This document shows, piece by piece, positions 1-7,952 of a stretch of DNA of 10,354 nt. How positions within the stretch are numbered: position 1 is the first letter of the stretch; each line of letters begins with the position of its first letter. Location of the stretch: positions 1 through 10,354 of the forward strand of contig JAFTYS010000022.1 in NCBI GenBank assembly GCA_017461285.1, written 5' to 3'. A program made the position numbers and the translations under genes. The DNA is from Bacteroidales bacterium (lineage in GTDB: Bacteria; Bacteroidota; Bacteroidia; Bacteroidales; UBA932). The notes under the pieces were generated by a model. It did not search any database, was not told where the DNA came from, and saw only the letters and a program-made list of their open reading frames with translations.

Positions 1-260
1 CTGTCGAAGTCCTGACGCGCTCCTCGGATGTCTCCGAGGTTATATTTGGCGATGCCCCTGAAGAAGAATGTCCAGTAGTCGGCCGTATCAAGCTGGGTGA
101 GGATATTGAAGTTCTCTATCGCCTGTGCGTACTTGCCGTCGGCAAGCGCACGGCGGCCGCGATAATAGAACACATCCTTGTCGTACTGCGCCCACAGGTC
201 CCCTATGCATGTAATGAATAACACACATACCACCGCAAAACATCTCATCACTCTATGCAT
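1..260 (-). CDS. Exported TPR-repeat protein, N-terminal part (cut by left edge)
   Basis: This is the N-terminal 86 codons of a protein that continues beyond the left edge. It starts at an ATG (258-260) and shows a typical signal peptide: basic MHRVMR, a hydrophobic stretch FAVVCVLFITCIGDL, then WAQ as a plausible signal peptidase I site, so the protein is probably periplasmic or surface-exposed. The mature part carries TPR-like helices: FYYRGRRALADGKYAQAIENF, followed by YWTFFFRGIAKYNLGDIRGARQDF. The alternation of small and aromatic residues (G/A at positions 8 and 20, bulky residue before) is the TPR pattern. TPRs mediate protein-protein contacts; no partner or specific role can be read here. 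It is divergent from the peptidase gene across a 97-bp gap. A second in-frame Met at codon 5 could be the real start. The TPR class is fairly certain, the function unknown. Confidence 0.8.
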   Translation of the reverse strand, partial: MHRVMRCFAVVCVLFITCIGDLWAQYDKDVFYYRGRRALADGKYAQAIENFNILTQLDTADYWTFFFRGIAKYNLGDIRGARQDFD

Positions 261-295
261 ACGAAAATTTATTTCCTGTTGTTGCCGATTTTTAC

Positions 296-303
296 TAAAT
301 TTG
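296..303 (+). promoter_or_regulatory. Candidate Bacteroidetes-type -7 box (TAAATTTG) for the five-gene operon
   Basis: TAAATTTG matches the TAnnTTTG -7 element of the Bacteroidetes primary sigma factor. The -33 TTTG is represented only by an imperfect TTTC at 272-275, with a 20-nt spacer. Transcription would start near 308-312, giving a leader of about 48 nt before the GTG at 358. A weak 5-bp inverted repeat (AGGGA 314-318, TCCCT 324-328) lies in that leader. This is a motif match only. Confidence 0.45.
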
Positions 304-339
304 GCGTCTTATAAGGGAACACATCCCTATGACAATTTA

Positions 340-347
340 CAAATATA
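340..347 (-). promoter_or_regulatory. Candidate -7 box (TATATTTG) for the leftward TPR gene
   Basis: Read on the minus strand, this is a full match to TAnnTTTG. Minus-strand TTTG copies lie upstream at 363-366 and 371-374, with spacers of 15 and 23 nt, neither the usual 19-21, so the -33 part is unclear. The predicted start near 333-336 gives a leader of about 75 nt to the ATG at 260. The upstream part of this promoter would run into the first codons of the opposing peptidase gene. Confidence 0.4.
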
Positions 348-357
348 GTCATTTATT

Positions 358-1353
358 GTGCGCAAACTGACAAAAATCATATTTTTTTTACTGCTGTGCC
401 TCAATGCACATGCCGGTGACTCCTGGACCAAGGAAAGGGAGAAGGCCAAATCCCTGATAACCCAGGAGAAGCTTGCAAGGGAAGTGTCATTCCTGACCGA
501 CTCCATCTGCCAGGGCAGAGCCAGCGGAACAAGGGGCAGCGTGGAAGCCGCAATGTGGATACGCAGGAAGTTCGAGGAAGCCGGCCTGATCGGCATGACG
601 GACTCATGGACACAGGGATTCAACATCCGCCACGGCCTTAACGGACGCAACGTTATCGGCATGCTTCCCGGCAGCAAGAGCATCCCATGCGACAGGTACA
701 TCATCGTAGGAGCCCATTATGACCATCTCGGAATGCTCGAAGGGAAGATGTATCCCGGAGCAGACTCTAATGCTTCAGGCGTGACCGCCATGACCAGCCT
801 CGCAGAAATGTTCGGCGCGATGAGGAAGATGGGCAAGATCTACAGCAGCAACATCATCTTCGTAGCCTTCGACGCCAAGGAATTCGACCTGAAGGGTTCC
901 GAAGCATTGTGGAACATGATCGAATACGGCAGGCTCCGCAATCCGCTTTCCGGCGAAACGATAACCAGGGACAAGATATCACTCATGGTGAACATCGATC
1001 AGATAGGCAGTTCCCTTGCCCCGATCAACAAGGACAGGAAGGACTACATGATCATGCTAGGAACATCTTCTCTCAAGAGGGACAGAAGAGACCTCCTGCA
1101 CAGATGCAATATCGAGGAAGGGATCGGAATGGACATCGCGCTGGACTACTACGGAAGCGAGAATTTCACAAAGATATTCTACCGTCTGTCGGACCAGAAG
1201 GTCTTCGTGGACCACAGGATGCCGGCCGTCCTCTTCACTTCAGGAATCACAATGAACAACAACAAGACATGGGACAGGACCGAGAATCTGGACCTGGAGA
1301 TTTATCAGAAAAGAATCAGCCTCATGTACCACTGGATAGAGAAAATGCTGTAA
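358..1353 (+). CDS. Exported M28-family peptidase homologue with altered active site
   Basis: This is a 331-residue protein. The start is GTG: an in-frame TAG at 346-348 leaves no upstream alternative, and the frame opens with a good signal peptide (RKLTK, then IIFFLLLCLNAHA with cleavage after AHA), so it is likely periplasmic. The fold is that of zinc aminopeptidases of MEROPS family M28. Visible landmarks are GAHYDHLG (H120, D122), YPGADSNASG (bridging D136), FDAKEFDLKGS (171-181), VNIDQIG (D214) and LFTSG (292-296). In typical M28 enzymes the third motif has Glu-Glu, catalytic base then zinc ligand. Here it is K174-E175. The last zinc ligand, usually His in a YHT..DT motif, aligns with K303 in NKTWDRT (302-308). 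Catalysis by the standard mechanism is therefore doubtful; it may be a non-catalytic or altered-metal relative. It is the first gene of the operon, 3 nt before the ABC exporter. Family membership is firm, activity uncertain. Confidence 0.88.
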   Translation: MRKLTKIIFFLLLCLNAHAGDSWTKEREKAKSLITQEKLAREVSFLTDSICQGRASGTRGSVEAAMWIRRKFEEAGLIGMTDSWTQGFNIRHGLNGRNVIGMLPGSKSIPCDRYIIVGAHYDHLGMLEGKMYPGADSNASGVTAMTSLAEMFGAMRKMGKIYSSNIIFVAFDAKEFDLKGSEALWNMIEYGRLRNPLSGETITRDKISLMVNIDQIGSSLAPINKDRKDYMIMLGTSSLKRDRRDLLHRCNIEEGIGMDIALDYYGSENFTKIFYRLSDQKVFVDHRMPAVLFTSGITMNNNKTWDRTENLDLEIYQKRISLMYHWIEKML

Positions 1354-1356
1354 TTT

Positions 1357-3186
1357 ATGAAAGCTTTCTGGAAGGTTCTGAAGCGCTTTGCAGCGCCATA
1401 TAAGAAATACCTTGGAGGTTCGCTCATACTGAACCTCCTTTCAGCCATATTCAACATATTTTCATTCGCCCTGCTCATCCCGATCCTGAACATCCTGTTC
1501 AAGATGGACCAGACCGTCTATGAATTCATGCCATGGGACGGAATGCCGAGCAAGGAGCAGATAATGAACAACTTCTATTACGGGGTAAGCACCATGATAG
1601 ACAAGTGGGGAGGCTCCACCGCCCTGCTTTTCCTCGGACTGATCTTCGCCGGTATGACAGTTCTGAAGACCAGCTGCTACTTCGCATCTTCGGCTGTGAT
1701 GATACCGCTCAGGACCGGAATCGTGAGGGACATCAGGGTGATGGTCTACAATAAGCTGCTGAGCCTTCCGATGGGTTACTACAGCAAGCAGAAGAAAGGC
1801 GACATCATAGCGAGGATGAGCGGAGACGTGAACGAGATCGAGACATCGATCGTAAGTTCACTGGACATGCTCATCAAGAACCCGATCCTCATCCTGTGCT
1901 ATTTCGCAGCCCTCATATACCTCAGCTGGGAACTCACTCTCTTCACGGTGACCGTCGTCCCTGTCATGGCGTGGGGAATGAGCGCCATCGGTAAGAAGCT
2001 CAAGAGACAATCTCTCGAAGCCCAGGACAAATGGAGCGAGACCATGGCCCAGCTCGACGAGACCTTGGGCGGTCTCCGTATCATCAAGGCCTTCATCGCC
2101 GAGGACAAGATGAAGGAAAGGTTCGCGAACACAGCCAATGCATACAGGAAAGCATACAGCAAGGTAGCTGTAAGGCAGGCATCAGCCCATCCTGTCAGCG
2201 AGCTTCTCGGCTCCATCATGATAATGGTGGTGCTCTGGTTCGGAGGCACGCTGATCCTCAGCGACAAGGCTCCTATCGACGCTTCGACATTCATTTTCTA
2301 CATGACCATCCTCTACAGCGTGCTTGCTCCGCTGAAGGAATTCTCGAGGGCGGGATACAACATTCCTAAGGGTCTTGCGTCAATGGAGAGGGTCGACAAG
2401 ATCATGGATGCAGTCAACGACATCACCGAACCGGCACAGCCGAAGGAACTCAAGGGATTCAACGAAAGCATCCGATTCAATGATGTGACGTTCTCATATG
2501 AAGAAGGAAAAGTCATACTCCATGACATAGACCTCACTATACCTAAAGGCAGGACAGTAGCGCTGGTAGGACAGTCCGGTTCTGGAAAATCGACCTTGGC
2601 GGACCTTATACCAAGATATTACGATGCCGGAGAAGGATCCATAACACTGGACGGAACAGACATCCGCGACTTCAGGATCAAGGATCTGCGCAGCCTGATA
2701 GGAAATGTGAACCAGGAGGCCATCCTGTTCAACGACACGATCTTCAACAACATCGCTTTCGGAGTTGAGAACGCGACGATGGCACAGGTCATCGAAGCAG
2801 CGAAGATCGCAAACGCCCATGACTTCATCATGGAGAAGGAAGACGGGTACATGACCAACATCGGCGACCGTGGCGGCAAGCTTTCAGGCGGCCAGAGGCA
2901 GCGCATAAGCATCGCCCGCGCCATCCTCAAGAACCCTCCTCTTCTCATTCTTGACGAGGCGACATCAGCCCTGGACACGGAATCCGAAAAGATCGTACAG
3001 GAAGCCCTGGACCGCCTCACATCGACAAGAACGACAGTCGTGATCGCCCACAGGCTCTCTACGATCAAGAACGCAGACCTGATCTGCGTCATGCATGAGG
3101 GCAGGATAGTTGAAAGAGGAAAGCACGAGGAGCTCATAGCACTCGACGGCTACTACAAGAAGCTGCACGACATGCAGGCATTATAA
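1357..3186 (+). CDS. MsbA-type ABC exporter half-transporter (fused TMD-NBD)
   Basis: This 609-residue single-chain half-transporter is expected to work as a homodimer in the inner membrane. The N-terminal half holds about six transmembrane helices (clear hydrophobic stretches near 22-47, 88-115, 172-200, 283-301 and 310-326). The C-terminal half is a complete nucleotide-binding domain: Walker A GQSGSGKS (405-412), Q-loop Q453, signature LSGGQRQR (509-516), Walker B LLILDEA with D533 and catalytic E534, D-loop SALD and H-loop H565. All ATPase residues are present, so it should be active. Closest general type is the MsbA/MdlB lipid or drug exporter group; lipid A core or phospholipid flipping is possible, but sequence alone does not give the substrate. 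The TM1-TM2 periplasmic loop (about 48-86) is rather long. It lies in the operon between the peptidase homologue and the VanZ gene. Length is normal for the family. Confidence 0.95.
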   Translation: MKAFWKVLKRFAAPYKKYLGGSLILNLLSAIFNIFSFALLIPILNILFKMDQTVYEFMPWDGMPSKEQIMNNFYYGVSTMIDKWGGSTALLFLGLIFAGMTVLKTSCYFASSAVMIPLRTGIVRDIRVMVYNKLLSLPMGYYSKQKKGDIIARMSGDVNEIETSIVSSLDMLIKNPILILCYFAALIYLSWELTLFTVTVVPVMAWGMSAIGKKLKRQSLEAQDKWSETMAQLDETLGGLRIIKAFIAEDKMKERFANTANAYRKAYSKVAVRQASAHPVSELLGSIMIMVVLWFGGTLILSDKAPIDASTFIFYMTILYSVLAPLKEFSRAGYNIPKGLASMERVDKIMDAVNDITEPAQPKELKGFNESIRFNDVTFSYEEGKVILHDIDLTIPKGRTVALVGQSGSGKSTLADLIPRYYDAGEGSITLDGTDIRDFRIKDLRSLIGNVNQEAILFNDTIFNNIAFGVENATMAQVIEAAKIANAHDFIMEKEDGYMTNIGDRGGKLSGGQRQRISIARAILKNPPLLILDEATSALDTESEKIVQEALDRLTSTRTTVVIAHRLSTIKNADLICVMHEGRIVERGKHEELIALDGYYKKLHDMQAL

Positions 3187-3191
3187 AAGGA
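3187..3191 (+). promoter_or_regulatory. SD-like ribosome binding site (AAGGA) before the VanZ gene
   Basis: AAGGA lies immediately after the TAA of the ABC gene and 5 nt before the ATG at 3197. It is the one clear SD-like site seen in the window, which is notable because Bacteroidetes mostly initiate without strong SD pairing. It supports the ATG at 3197 as the start. Confidence 0.5.
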
Positions 3192-3196
3192 CGGCA

Positions 3197-3601
3197 ATGA
3201 AAGGGACTTGGAAGAAGATTTACATAGCGACATTCTGCATCTATCTGGCTGCAGTGGCCCTGCTGTGCTTCCTCAAGCCATCGAGCCTTCCTGAAATGGA
3301 TGTCAAGACCCTGTTCGGTCTTCCCATCGACAAGGTGCTGCACTTCCTGATGTTCCTTCCCTACCCTGTTCTGGCAGGCCTGTCATTCATCAGCGGAAAG
3401 CAGAAGCTCGGATGGAACATCGTCATCCTCCTTGTCCTTGCAGTTGTCGGCATAGGTCTGGCGTACGGCACGGAATTCATCCAGTCGCAGACAGAGTACC
3501 GTTCATACGAAATTGCGGATTTCCATGCGGACATCATCGGAATCGGCACAGGATGCATCATAGCATTGACATATCTGATTTACATCAAGCTTAAGAAATG
3601 A
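3197..3601 (+). CDS. VanZ-family small membrane protein
   Basis: This 134-residue integral membrane protein has four predicted helices, roughly 8-26, 46-66, 72-92 and 112-130. The pattern matches the VanZ-like family: an early DKVLHF (45-50) at the head of helix 2, then GTEFIQ (91-96) with a polar loop containing R102, and D108/D112 leading into the glycine-rich last helix (IIGIGTG). VanZ confers low-level teicoplanin resistance in enterococci by an unsettled mechanism, but most family members are housekeeping envelope proteins of unknown activity, so resistance should not be assumed. Its last codon overlaps the start of the next gene (ATGA, 3598-3601), which ties it to the secreted amidase. 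Family assignment is good, function open. Confidence 0.85.
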   Translation: MKGTWKKIYIATFCIYLAAVALLCFLKPSSLPEMDVKTLFGLPIDKVLHFLMFLPYPVLAGLSFISGKQKLGWNIVILLVLAVVGIGLAYGTEFIQSQTEYRSYEIADFHADIIGIGTGCIIALTYLIYIKLKK

Positions 3602-6600
3602 AAAGACTTCTGATCATCATAGCATCGGTCATGGCCTTCGGCGTCGCAGCCAAAGGCCAGAGCGCCATTGTAAAGGACTTCAAGCCGGCATGCGACTCCC
3701 TGTCGGTCCTCATCCAGGAACGCAGCACGGTTCATGGCCAGCTGAAGCTTCAGGCCGTGATGAAACGCGGATCGAGCCTCGACTTCTATTTCACCGAATC
3801 CCTGAGCGATTACCCTTGGCATGAAGGAGACACGAAATGGTTCCGCAGCGCATTGAAATCACTTTTCCCTGAAAAATACAGCAGATACACCCTGGGAGAC
3901 ATCTACAGCAAAAGAATAGCCCATGCAAATCTGGTGACCCCGACCCTCGGCTTTGGCGGCACCCCGTCAGAGAGCAGGCACAGGACAGACGCACCTTCGC
4001 GGAGAAACATCGTGACTCCGCTGGGCGGCATGGAATTCAGCAAGGGACTGGACGGCAGGCACATTGCCGTATGGCAGAGCCACGGCCTGTACTACGACAG
4101 CGGATCGGAAAGGTGGATGTGGCAGAGGCCGCCGCTTTTCCAGACAGTCGAAGACATGTTCACCCAAAGCTTCGTGATTCCCTACCTCGTGCCGATGCTG
4201 GAGAATGCAGGAGCATATGTGCTGATGCCTAGGGAAAGGGATGTGCAGAAGAATGAGGTGATCGCAGACAATGACAGGACAGACAGCCGCTACGGAATAG
4301 CAGCCTATTCGGAAAAAGGCAAATGGAAGGACGCAGGAACAGGATTCGCAGCACTCAAGCCTGTTTACACAGGTCTGGAGAATCCGTTCTCGACAGGAAC
4401 GGCCCGACAGACCGGATGCATCCAGAACGGCAAGAAAGGGGCTGCTGTGGCAGAATGGCGTCCGGACATTCCGGAAAGAGGAGAATATGCGGTCTATGTT
4501 TCATACAAGACGCTCGAAAAGAGCACTGCTTCAGCACATTACACAGTCCATCACCTCGGAGGAAAGAGTGAGTTTGTGGTCAACCAGAAGATGGGAGGAG
4601 GCACATGGATATACCTCGGAACATTCGAATTCGGCCAGGGTTCGGACGGATATGTCAGCCTTACGAACGAAACGCCTGAAGGCTATCGCTTCAACAGCGG
4701 CAGCGTGGTGACTGCGGATGCCGTCAGGTTCGGAGGCGGAATGGGAAATATCGCAAGGGCTCCGAAGGACGATCCGGAGGCAGTGCCTGAAGTATCGGGA
4801 CTGCCAAGGTCTGCAGAAGGTTCGAGATACTGGATGCAGTGGGCCGGCGTCACCGACAAGCTGTTCAGCCAGAACGACGAAAAGGACGACTACAGGGACG
4901 ACTTCATGTCCCGTGGAGACTGGGTCGAGTGGATCAGCAGAGGCTCGGATATGAACAAGGCAAAGAAAGATGGTCTGGGAATCCCTGTCGACCTGTCTCT
5001 GGGTTTCCATTCCGATGCCGGAATAACCCCGAATGATTCGATCGTAGGCACCCTCGCCATATATACATTGAGGTCCGACGGAAGCCAGAAGCTTCCGGAC
5101 GGGGAAAGCCGTATGACCAGCAGGGAATACGCCGACATGGTCCAGAGCCAGATAGTCCATGACCTCAGGTCGGAATACGACACATTGTGGAGCAGAAGGC
5201 AGATATGGGACCGAAGCTACCGCGAATCCCGCACACCGTCATGCCCTGCAATGCTCCTGGAGCTCCTTTCGCACCAGAATTTCGCCGACATGAAATACGG
5301 TCTGGACCCGACATTCCGATTCACGGTAAGCCGCTCGATATACAAAGGAATGCTGAAATATCTTTCGAACAGGTACGGCATCCCATATGAGGTGCAGCCG
5401 CTGCCGGTCGAGTCCATGGGCGTCGCTTTCGGCCAGAAAGGCAATGCTGTCGTAAGCTGGGTTCCTGTATCGGACGAGCTGGAACCGACTGCAGTTCCTG
5501 AAGGGTATATACTTTATACCCGCATAGACGAGGGCGGATTCGACAACGGAAAGGTCATCAAGCCTTCGGCAAAGGCAGGCCGTCTTTCGACCGAAGTAGC
5601 AATCGAACCGGGCCATATCTACAGCTTCAGGATCGCCGCATTCAATGACGGCGGCATGAGCTTCCCGTCAGAAACTGTCAGCATCGGCAGGCCGGCAGGA
5701 ATGAGTTCTGATGGAACAGTACTGATAGTCAACAACTTCGACAGGGTCAGCGGTCCTGCCTTCTTCGACAGCCCGACATATGCCGGATTCGACAACAGGC
5801 TGGACAGCGGTGTACCGCACATCAGGGACATTGCCTATATCGGCGAAATGCATGACAACAGAAGACAGTCCGAATTCGTGACCAACGACAGTCCCGGATT
5901 CGGAGCATCATATACCTATCATGCAGGCAACACCGTAGCCGGAAACACATTCGACTACCCTATCGTCCATGGAAAGGCGTTCATGAAGGCCGGCAGACCT
6001 TTCATGTCCTGCAGCAACGAGGCATTCTGCAGCGACACAACATTCAGGAAAGCGGCATGGAGCATCGACCTCATCTGCGGAAAGCAGGTCACGACGGTCG
6101 TAGGAAGCGGACTGCAGAAGAAATACGAAGTCTTCCCAGCAGTCATGCAGGATGCGCTTGCCGCATCCGCAGCGGACGGAGTCAATATCCTCGTAAGCGG
6201 AGCATACATCGGAACCGATATCTGGGACCAGATCTATCCGTACGAGAAGGACAAGGAGGTGGTTGCTTCAGCGAAAAAGTTCGTCCAGAACGTGCTGGGA
6301 TTCAAATGGGCGGCAAACAGCGCCAGCAGGTCAGGCAAAGTGAAGTATCATCGGAACGATGCGATTGCAGAACTCCCTTCTGGCACGATGGAGATATGCA
6401 GAGAGCTCAATTCCGATCAGTATTGCGTAGAATCCCCTGACGGTATCCTGCCTGGAGCCAAGACTGCATCTTCATTCATGAGATACGCAGATTCGGGAAT
6501 ATCTGCAGGCATATGCAACGAAGGAAAGGGATACAGGACCGTATGTCTCGGTTTCCCTGTCGAAGCCCTGAAATCTGAAGAAGACATCAACGAGATAATA

Positions 6601-6630
6601 ACCATAACCTTAGATTATTTCAGCAAATGA
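3598..6630 (+). CDS. Secreted N-acetylmuramoyl-L-alanine amidase-fold protein with inserted golvesin/Xly-type domain, FN3 and C-terminal domain
   Basis: This is a 1010-residue protein with a signal peptide (MKRLLIIIASVMAFGVAAKGQ). I read an Amidase_3-type zinc hydrolase fold in two pieces. The first (about 153-215) has the WQSHG motif (H162), a Glu near 185 as a possible ligand, and LENAGAYVLMPRERD, which resembles the usual Le..G..V.lTRd.D strand. The second (about 463-590) has GFHSDAG (H471) and CPAMLLELLSHQNFAD with E555 at the usual catalytic Glu position. Between them (about 255-380) sits a golvesin C-terminal/Xly carbohydrate-binding-like domain (W287, RGEYAVYVSY, YTVHHLGG, W337 and TADAVRFGG). 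A fibronectin type III-like domain follows (about 600-697), then an alpha/beta C-terminal domain (about 705-920) I cannot name. Relatives are often labelled xanthan lyase; the amidase motifs argue for peptidoglycan or another amide substrate, but this is untested. It overlaps both neighbours by 4 nt. Confidence 0.8.
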   Translation: MKRLLIIIASVMAFGVAAKGQSAIVKDFKPACDSLSVLIQERSTVHGQLKLQAVMKRGSSLDFYFTESLSDYPWHEGDTKWFRSALKSLFPEKYSRYTLGDIYSKRIAHANLVTPTLGFGGTPSESRHRTDAPSRRNIVTPLGGMEFSKGLDGRHIAVWQSHGLYYDSGSERWMWQRPPLFQTVEDMFTQSFVIPYLVPMLENAGAYVLMPRERDVQKNEVIADNDRTDSRYGIAAYSEKGKWKDAGTGFAALKPVYTGLENPFSTGTARQTGCIQNGKKGAAVAEWRPDIPERGEYAVYVSYKTLEKSTASAHYTVHHLGGKSEFVVNQKMGGGTWIYLGTFEFGQGSDGYVSLTNETPEGYRFNSGSVVTADAVRFGGGMGNIARAPKDDPEAVPEVSGLPRSAEGSRYWMQWAGVTDKLFSQNDEKDDYRDDFMSRGDWVEWISRGSDMNKAKKDGLGIPVDLSLGFHSDAGITPNDSIVGTLAIYTLRSDGSQKLPDGESRMTSREYADMVQSQIVHDLRSEYDTLWSRRQIWDRSYRESRTPSCPAMLLELLSHQNFADMKYGLDPTFRFTVSRSIYKGMLKYLSNRYGIPYEVQPLPVESMGVAFGQKGNAVVSWVPVSDELEPTAVPEGYILYTRIDEGGFDNGKVIKPSAKAGRLSTEVAIEPGHIYSFRIAAFNDGGMSFPSETVSIGRPAGMSSDGTVLIVNNFDRVSGPAFFDSPTYAGFDNRLDSGVPHIRDIAYIGEMHDNRRQSEFVTNDSPGFGASYTYHAGNTVAGNTFDYPIVHGKAFMKAGRPFMSCSNEAFCSDTTFRKAAWSIDLICGKQVTTVVGSGLQKKYEVFPAVMQDALAASAADGVNILVSGAYIGTDIWDQIYPYEKDKEVVASAKKFVQNVLGFKWAANSASRSGKVKYHRNDAIAELPSGTMEICRELNSDQYCVESPDGILPGAKTASSFMRYADSGISAGICNEGKGYRTVCLGFPVEALKSEEDINEIITITLDYFSK

Positions 6631-7952
6631 CCGCAAGACAAGCAGAGATCATTGAACTGATCAGAAAGGAAGTAAAGCCGGCTCTCGGATGCACCGAGCC
6701 GATAGCAGTAGCGCTGGCGACAGCGAAAGCGATGGAAATCGCTGAGGAAAAATGCGCCATGACTCATGATGATTGGAGATATGCTGACGGCTATTCTCTC
6801 CGCATCGAAGTCAGCGGAAACATCCTCAAGAACGGAATGGGAGTGGGAATCCCTGGCACAGGCATGGTGGGGCTTCATATCGCCGCAGCTCTCGGAGCAG
6901 TCTGCGGAAAGTCTTCCTACGGGCTGGAAGTGCTCAACGACCTTGATGAGAAGTCGATTGCAAGAGCTAAGGAAATGGTTGAAGCAAAGGCTGTTACCGT
7001 AGGTCTGGCAGAGACATCCCACAAGCTTTATGTCAAGGCATATGTGGATGTTGACGGGGGCCATTGCGCAAGCGTAGTGATACAGGACAACCATGACAGC
7101 ATAGTGGAGACCTGCTTCGACGGATGCGTGCTTACTTCATCCGAGGTCTGCGACAGCAATGACGGCGCCGACCAGAAGACGACCCTCGACTATAAGCTCA
7201 CGGTACGCGAAATCCTTGACTTCGCCTCAACCGTGGCATATGAAGACATCGAGTTCATCCTTGAGTCCCGCACATTGAACATGGCTCTTGCCGAAGAAGG
7301 AATGAAGGGCTGCTACGGACTGAAGGTAGGCTGGGCCATCAACCTCAGCGACAACCGCGAGGTATTCGGAGGGGACTTCCTGTGCTATGCCATGTCCCTT
7401 ACAGCAGCGGCTTCTGACGCCAGGATGGCGGGATGCACACTTGCTGCAATGAGCAATTCAGGCAGCGGTAACCAGGGCATCACTGTAACCATGCCGGTCA
7501 TCGCATACTCGATACGTTACGGAACATCTGACGAGCAGCTTGCCCGCGCCCTTGTCCTCAGCCATCTGATAGCCATCCACATCAAAGGCTACCTCGGAAA
7601 ACTGTCCGCCCTCTGCGGATGCGTCATCGCGTCCACAGGATCGGCCTGCGGCCTCGTGTATCTGCGCGGAGGCGACTATGACCAGGTCTGCGCAGCCATC
7701 AAGAACATGATCGGAAACATCACGGGAATGGTATGCGACGGAGCGAAGGTCGGATGCGCCATGAAGGTGGCGTCAGGCGTGTCCAGCGCCCTCCAGTCTG
7801 CCGTCCTCGCCCGCGAAGGCATCTGCATCTCGTCGCATGACGGCATCATAGAGGAAGACATCGAGAAGACAATCCAGAACCTCGGACGCATCGGATCTGT
7901 CGGCATGCAGAACACCGACAACATGATCCTGGACATCATGGTCTGCAAATAG
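6627..7952 (+). CDS. L-cysteine desulfidase / serine dehydratase-alpha-like protein (YhaM/CyuA, UPF0597 family)
   Basis: This 441-residue cytoplasmic enzyme has no signal peptide. It matches the UPF0597 family that includes E. coli YhaM (CyuA) and archaeal cysteine desulfidase, iron-sulfur enzymes that split L-cysteine into pyruvate, ammonia and sulfide. Visible family features are the N-terminal GCTEP (21-25), the glycine-rich SGSGNQG (278-284), and a cysteine-rich C-terminal half (C330, C332, C341, C370, C377) that would supply [4Fe-4S] ligands together with C22. Length is usual and no motif is broken. Use of cysteine rather than serine as substrate is inferred from the family. It is the last gene of the operon and overlaps the amidase gene by ATGA, so it is probably expressed with the envelope genes. 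One possible link is recycling of amino acids or sulfur, but nothing in the sequence proves it. Confidence 0.88.
   Translation: MTARQAEIIELIRKEVKPALGCTEPIAVALATAKAMEIAEEKCAMTHDDWRYADGYSLRIEVSGNILKNGMGVGIPGTGMVGLHIAAALGAVCGKSSYGLEVLNDLDEKSIARAKEMVEAKAVTVGLAETSHKLYVKAYVDVDGGHCASVVIQDNHDSIVETCFDGCVLTSSEVCDSNDGADQKTTLDYKLTVREILDFASTVAYEDIEFILESRTLNMALAEEGMKGCYGLKVGWAINLSDNREVFGGDFLCYAMSLTAAASDARMAGCTLAAMSNSGSGNQGITVTMPVIAYSIRYGTSDEQLARALVLSHLIAIHIKGYLGKLSALCGCVIASTGSACGLVYLRGGDYDQVCAAIKNMIGNITGMVCDGAKVGCAMKVASGVSSALQSAVLAREGICISSHDGIIEEDIEKTIQNLGRIGSVGMQNTDNMILDIMVCK

Larger units (their letters stand above)
358..7952 (+). other. Predicted five-gene operon: envelope genes plus cysteine desulfidase
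   Basis: Five plus-strand genes follow each other with junctions of 3 nt (1353/1357), 10 nt (3186/3197), an ATGA overlap (3598-3601) and another ATGA overlap (6627-6630). No gap could hold a separate promoter or terminator. The overlaps suggest translational coupling of the VanZ, amidase and desulfidase genes. The only promoter-like element seen is at 296-303, and a possible terminator sits at 7951-7971. Co-transcription is inferred from spacing, not shown. Confidence 0.75.

Noticed and set aside
314..328. AGGGA/TCCCT hairpin in the operon leader as a riboswitch or attenuator
   Set aside because: The stem is only 5 bp with a 5-nt loop, and no aptamer-like sequence surrounds it.
3197..3601. 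Glycopeptide resistance determinant, because of the VanZ similarity
   Set aside because: No vanA/H/X or regulator genes are present, and VanZ-like proteins are widespread outside resistance clusters.
4531..5160. A 209-codon open frame on the minus strand inside the amidase gene
   Set aside because: It is entirely antisense to a gene with clear motifs. Its product is rich in Cys, His and Arg without pattern, as expected for a shadow frame.
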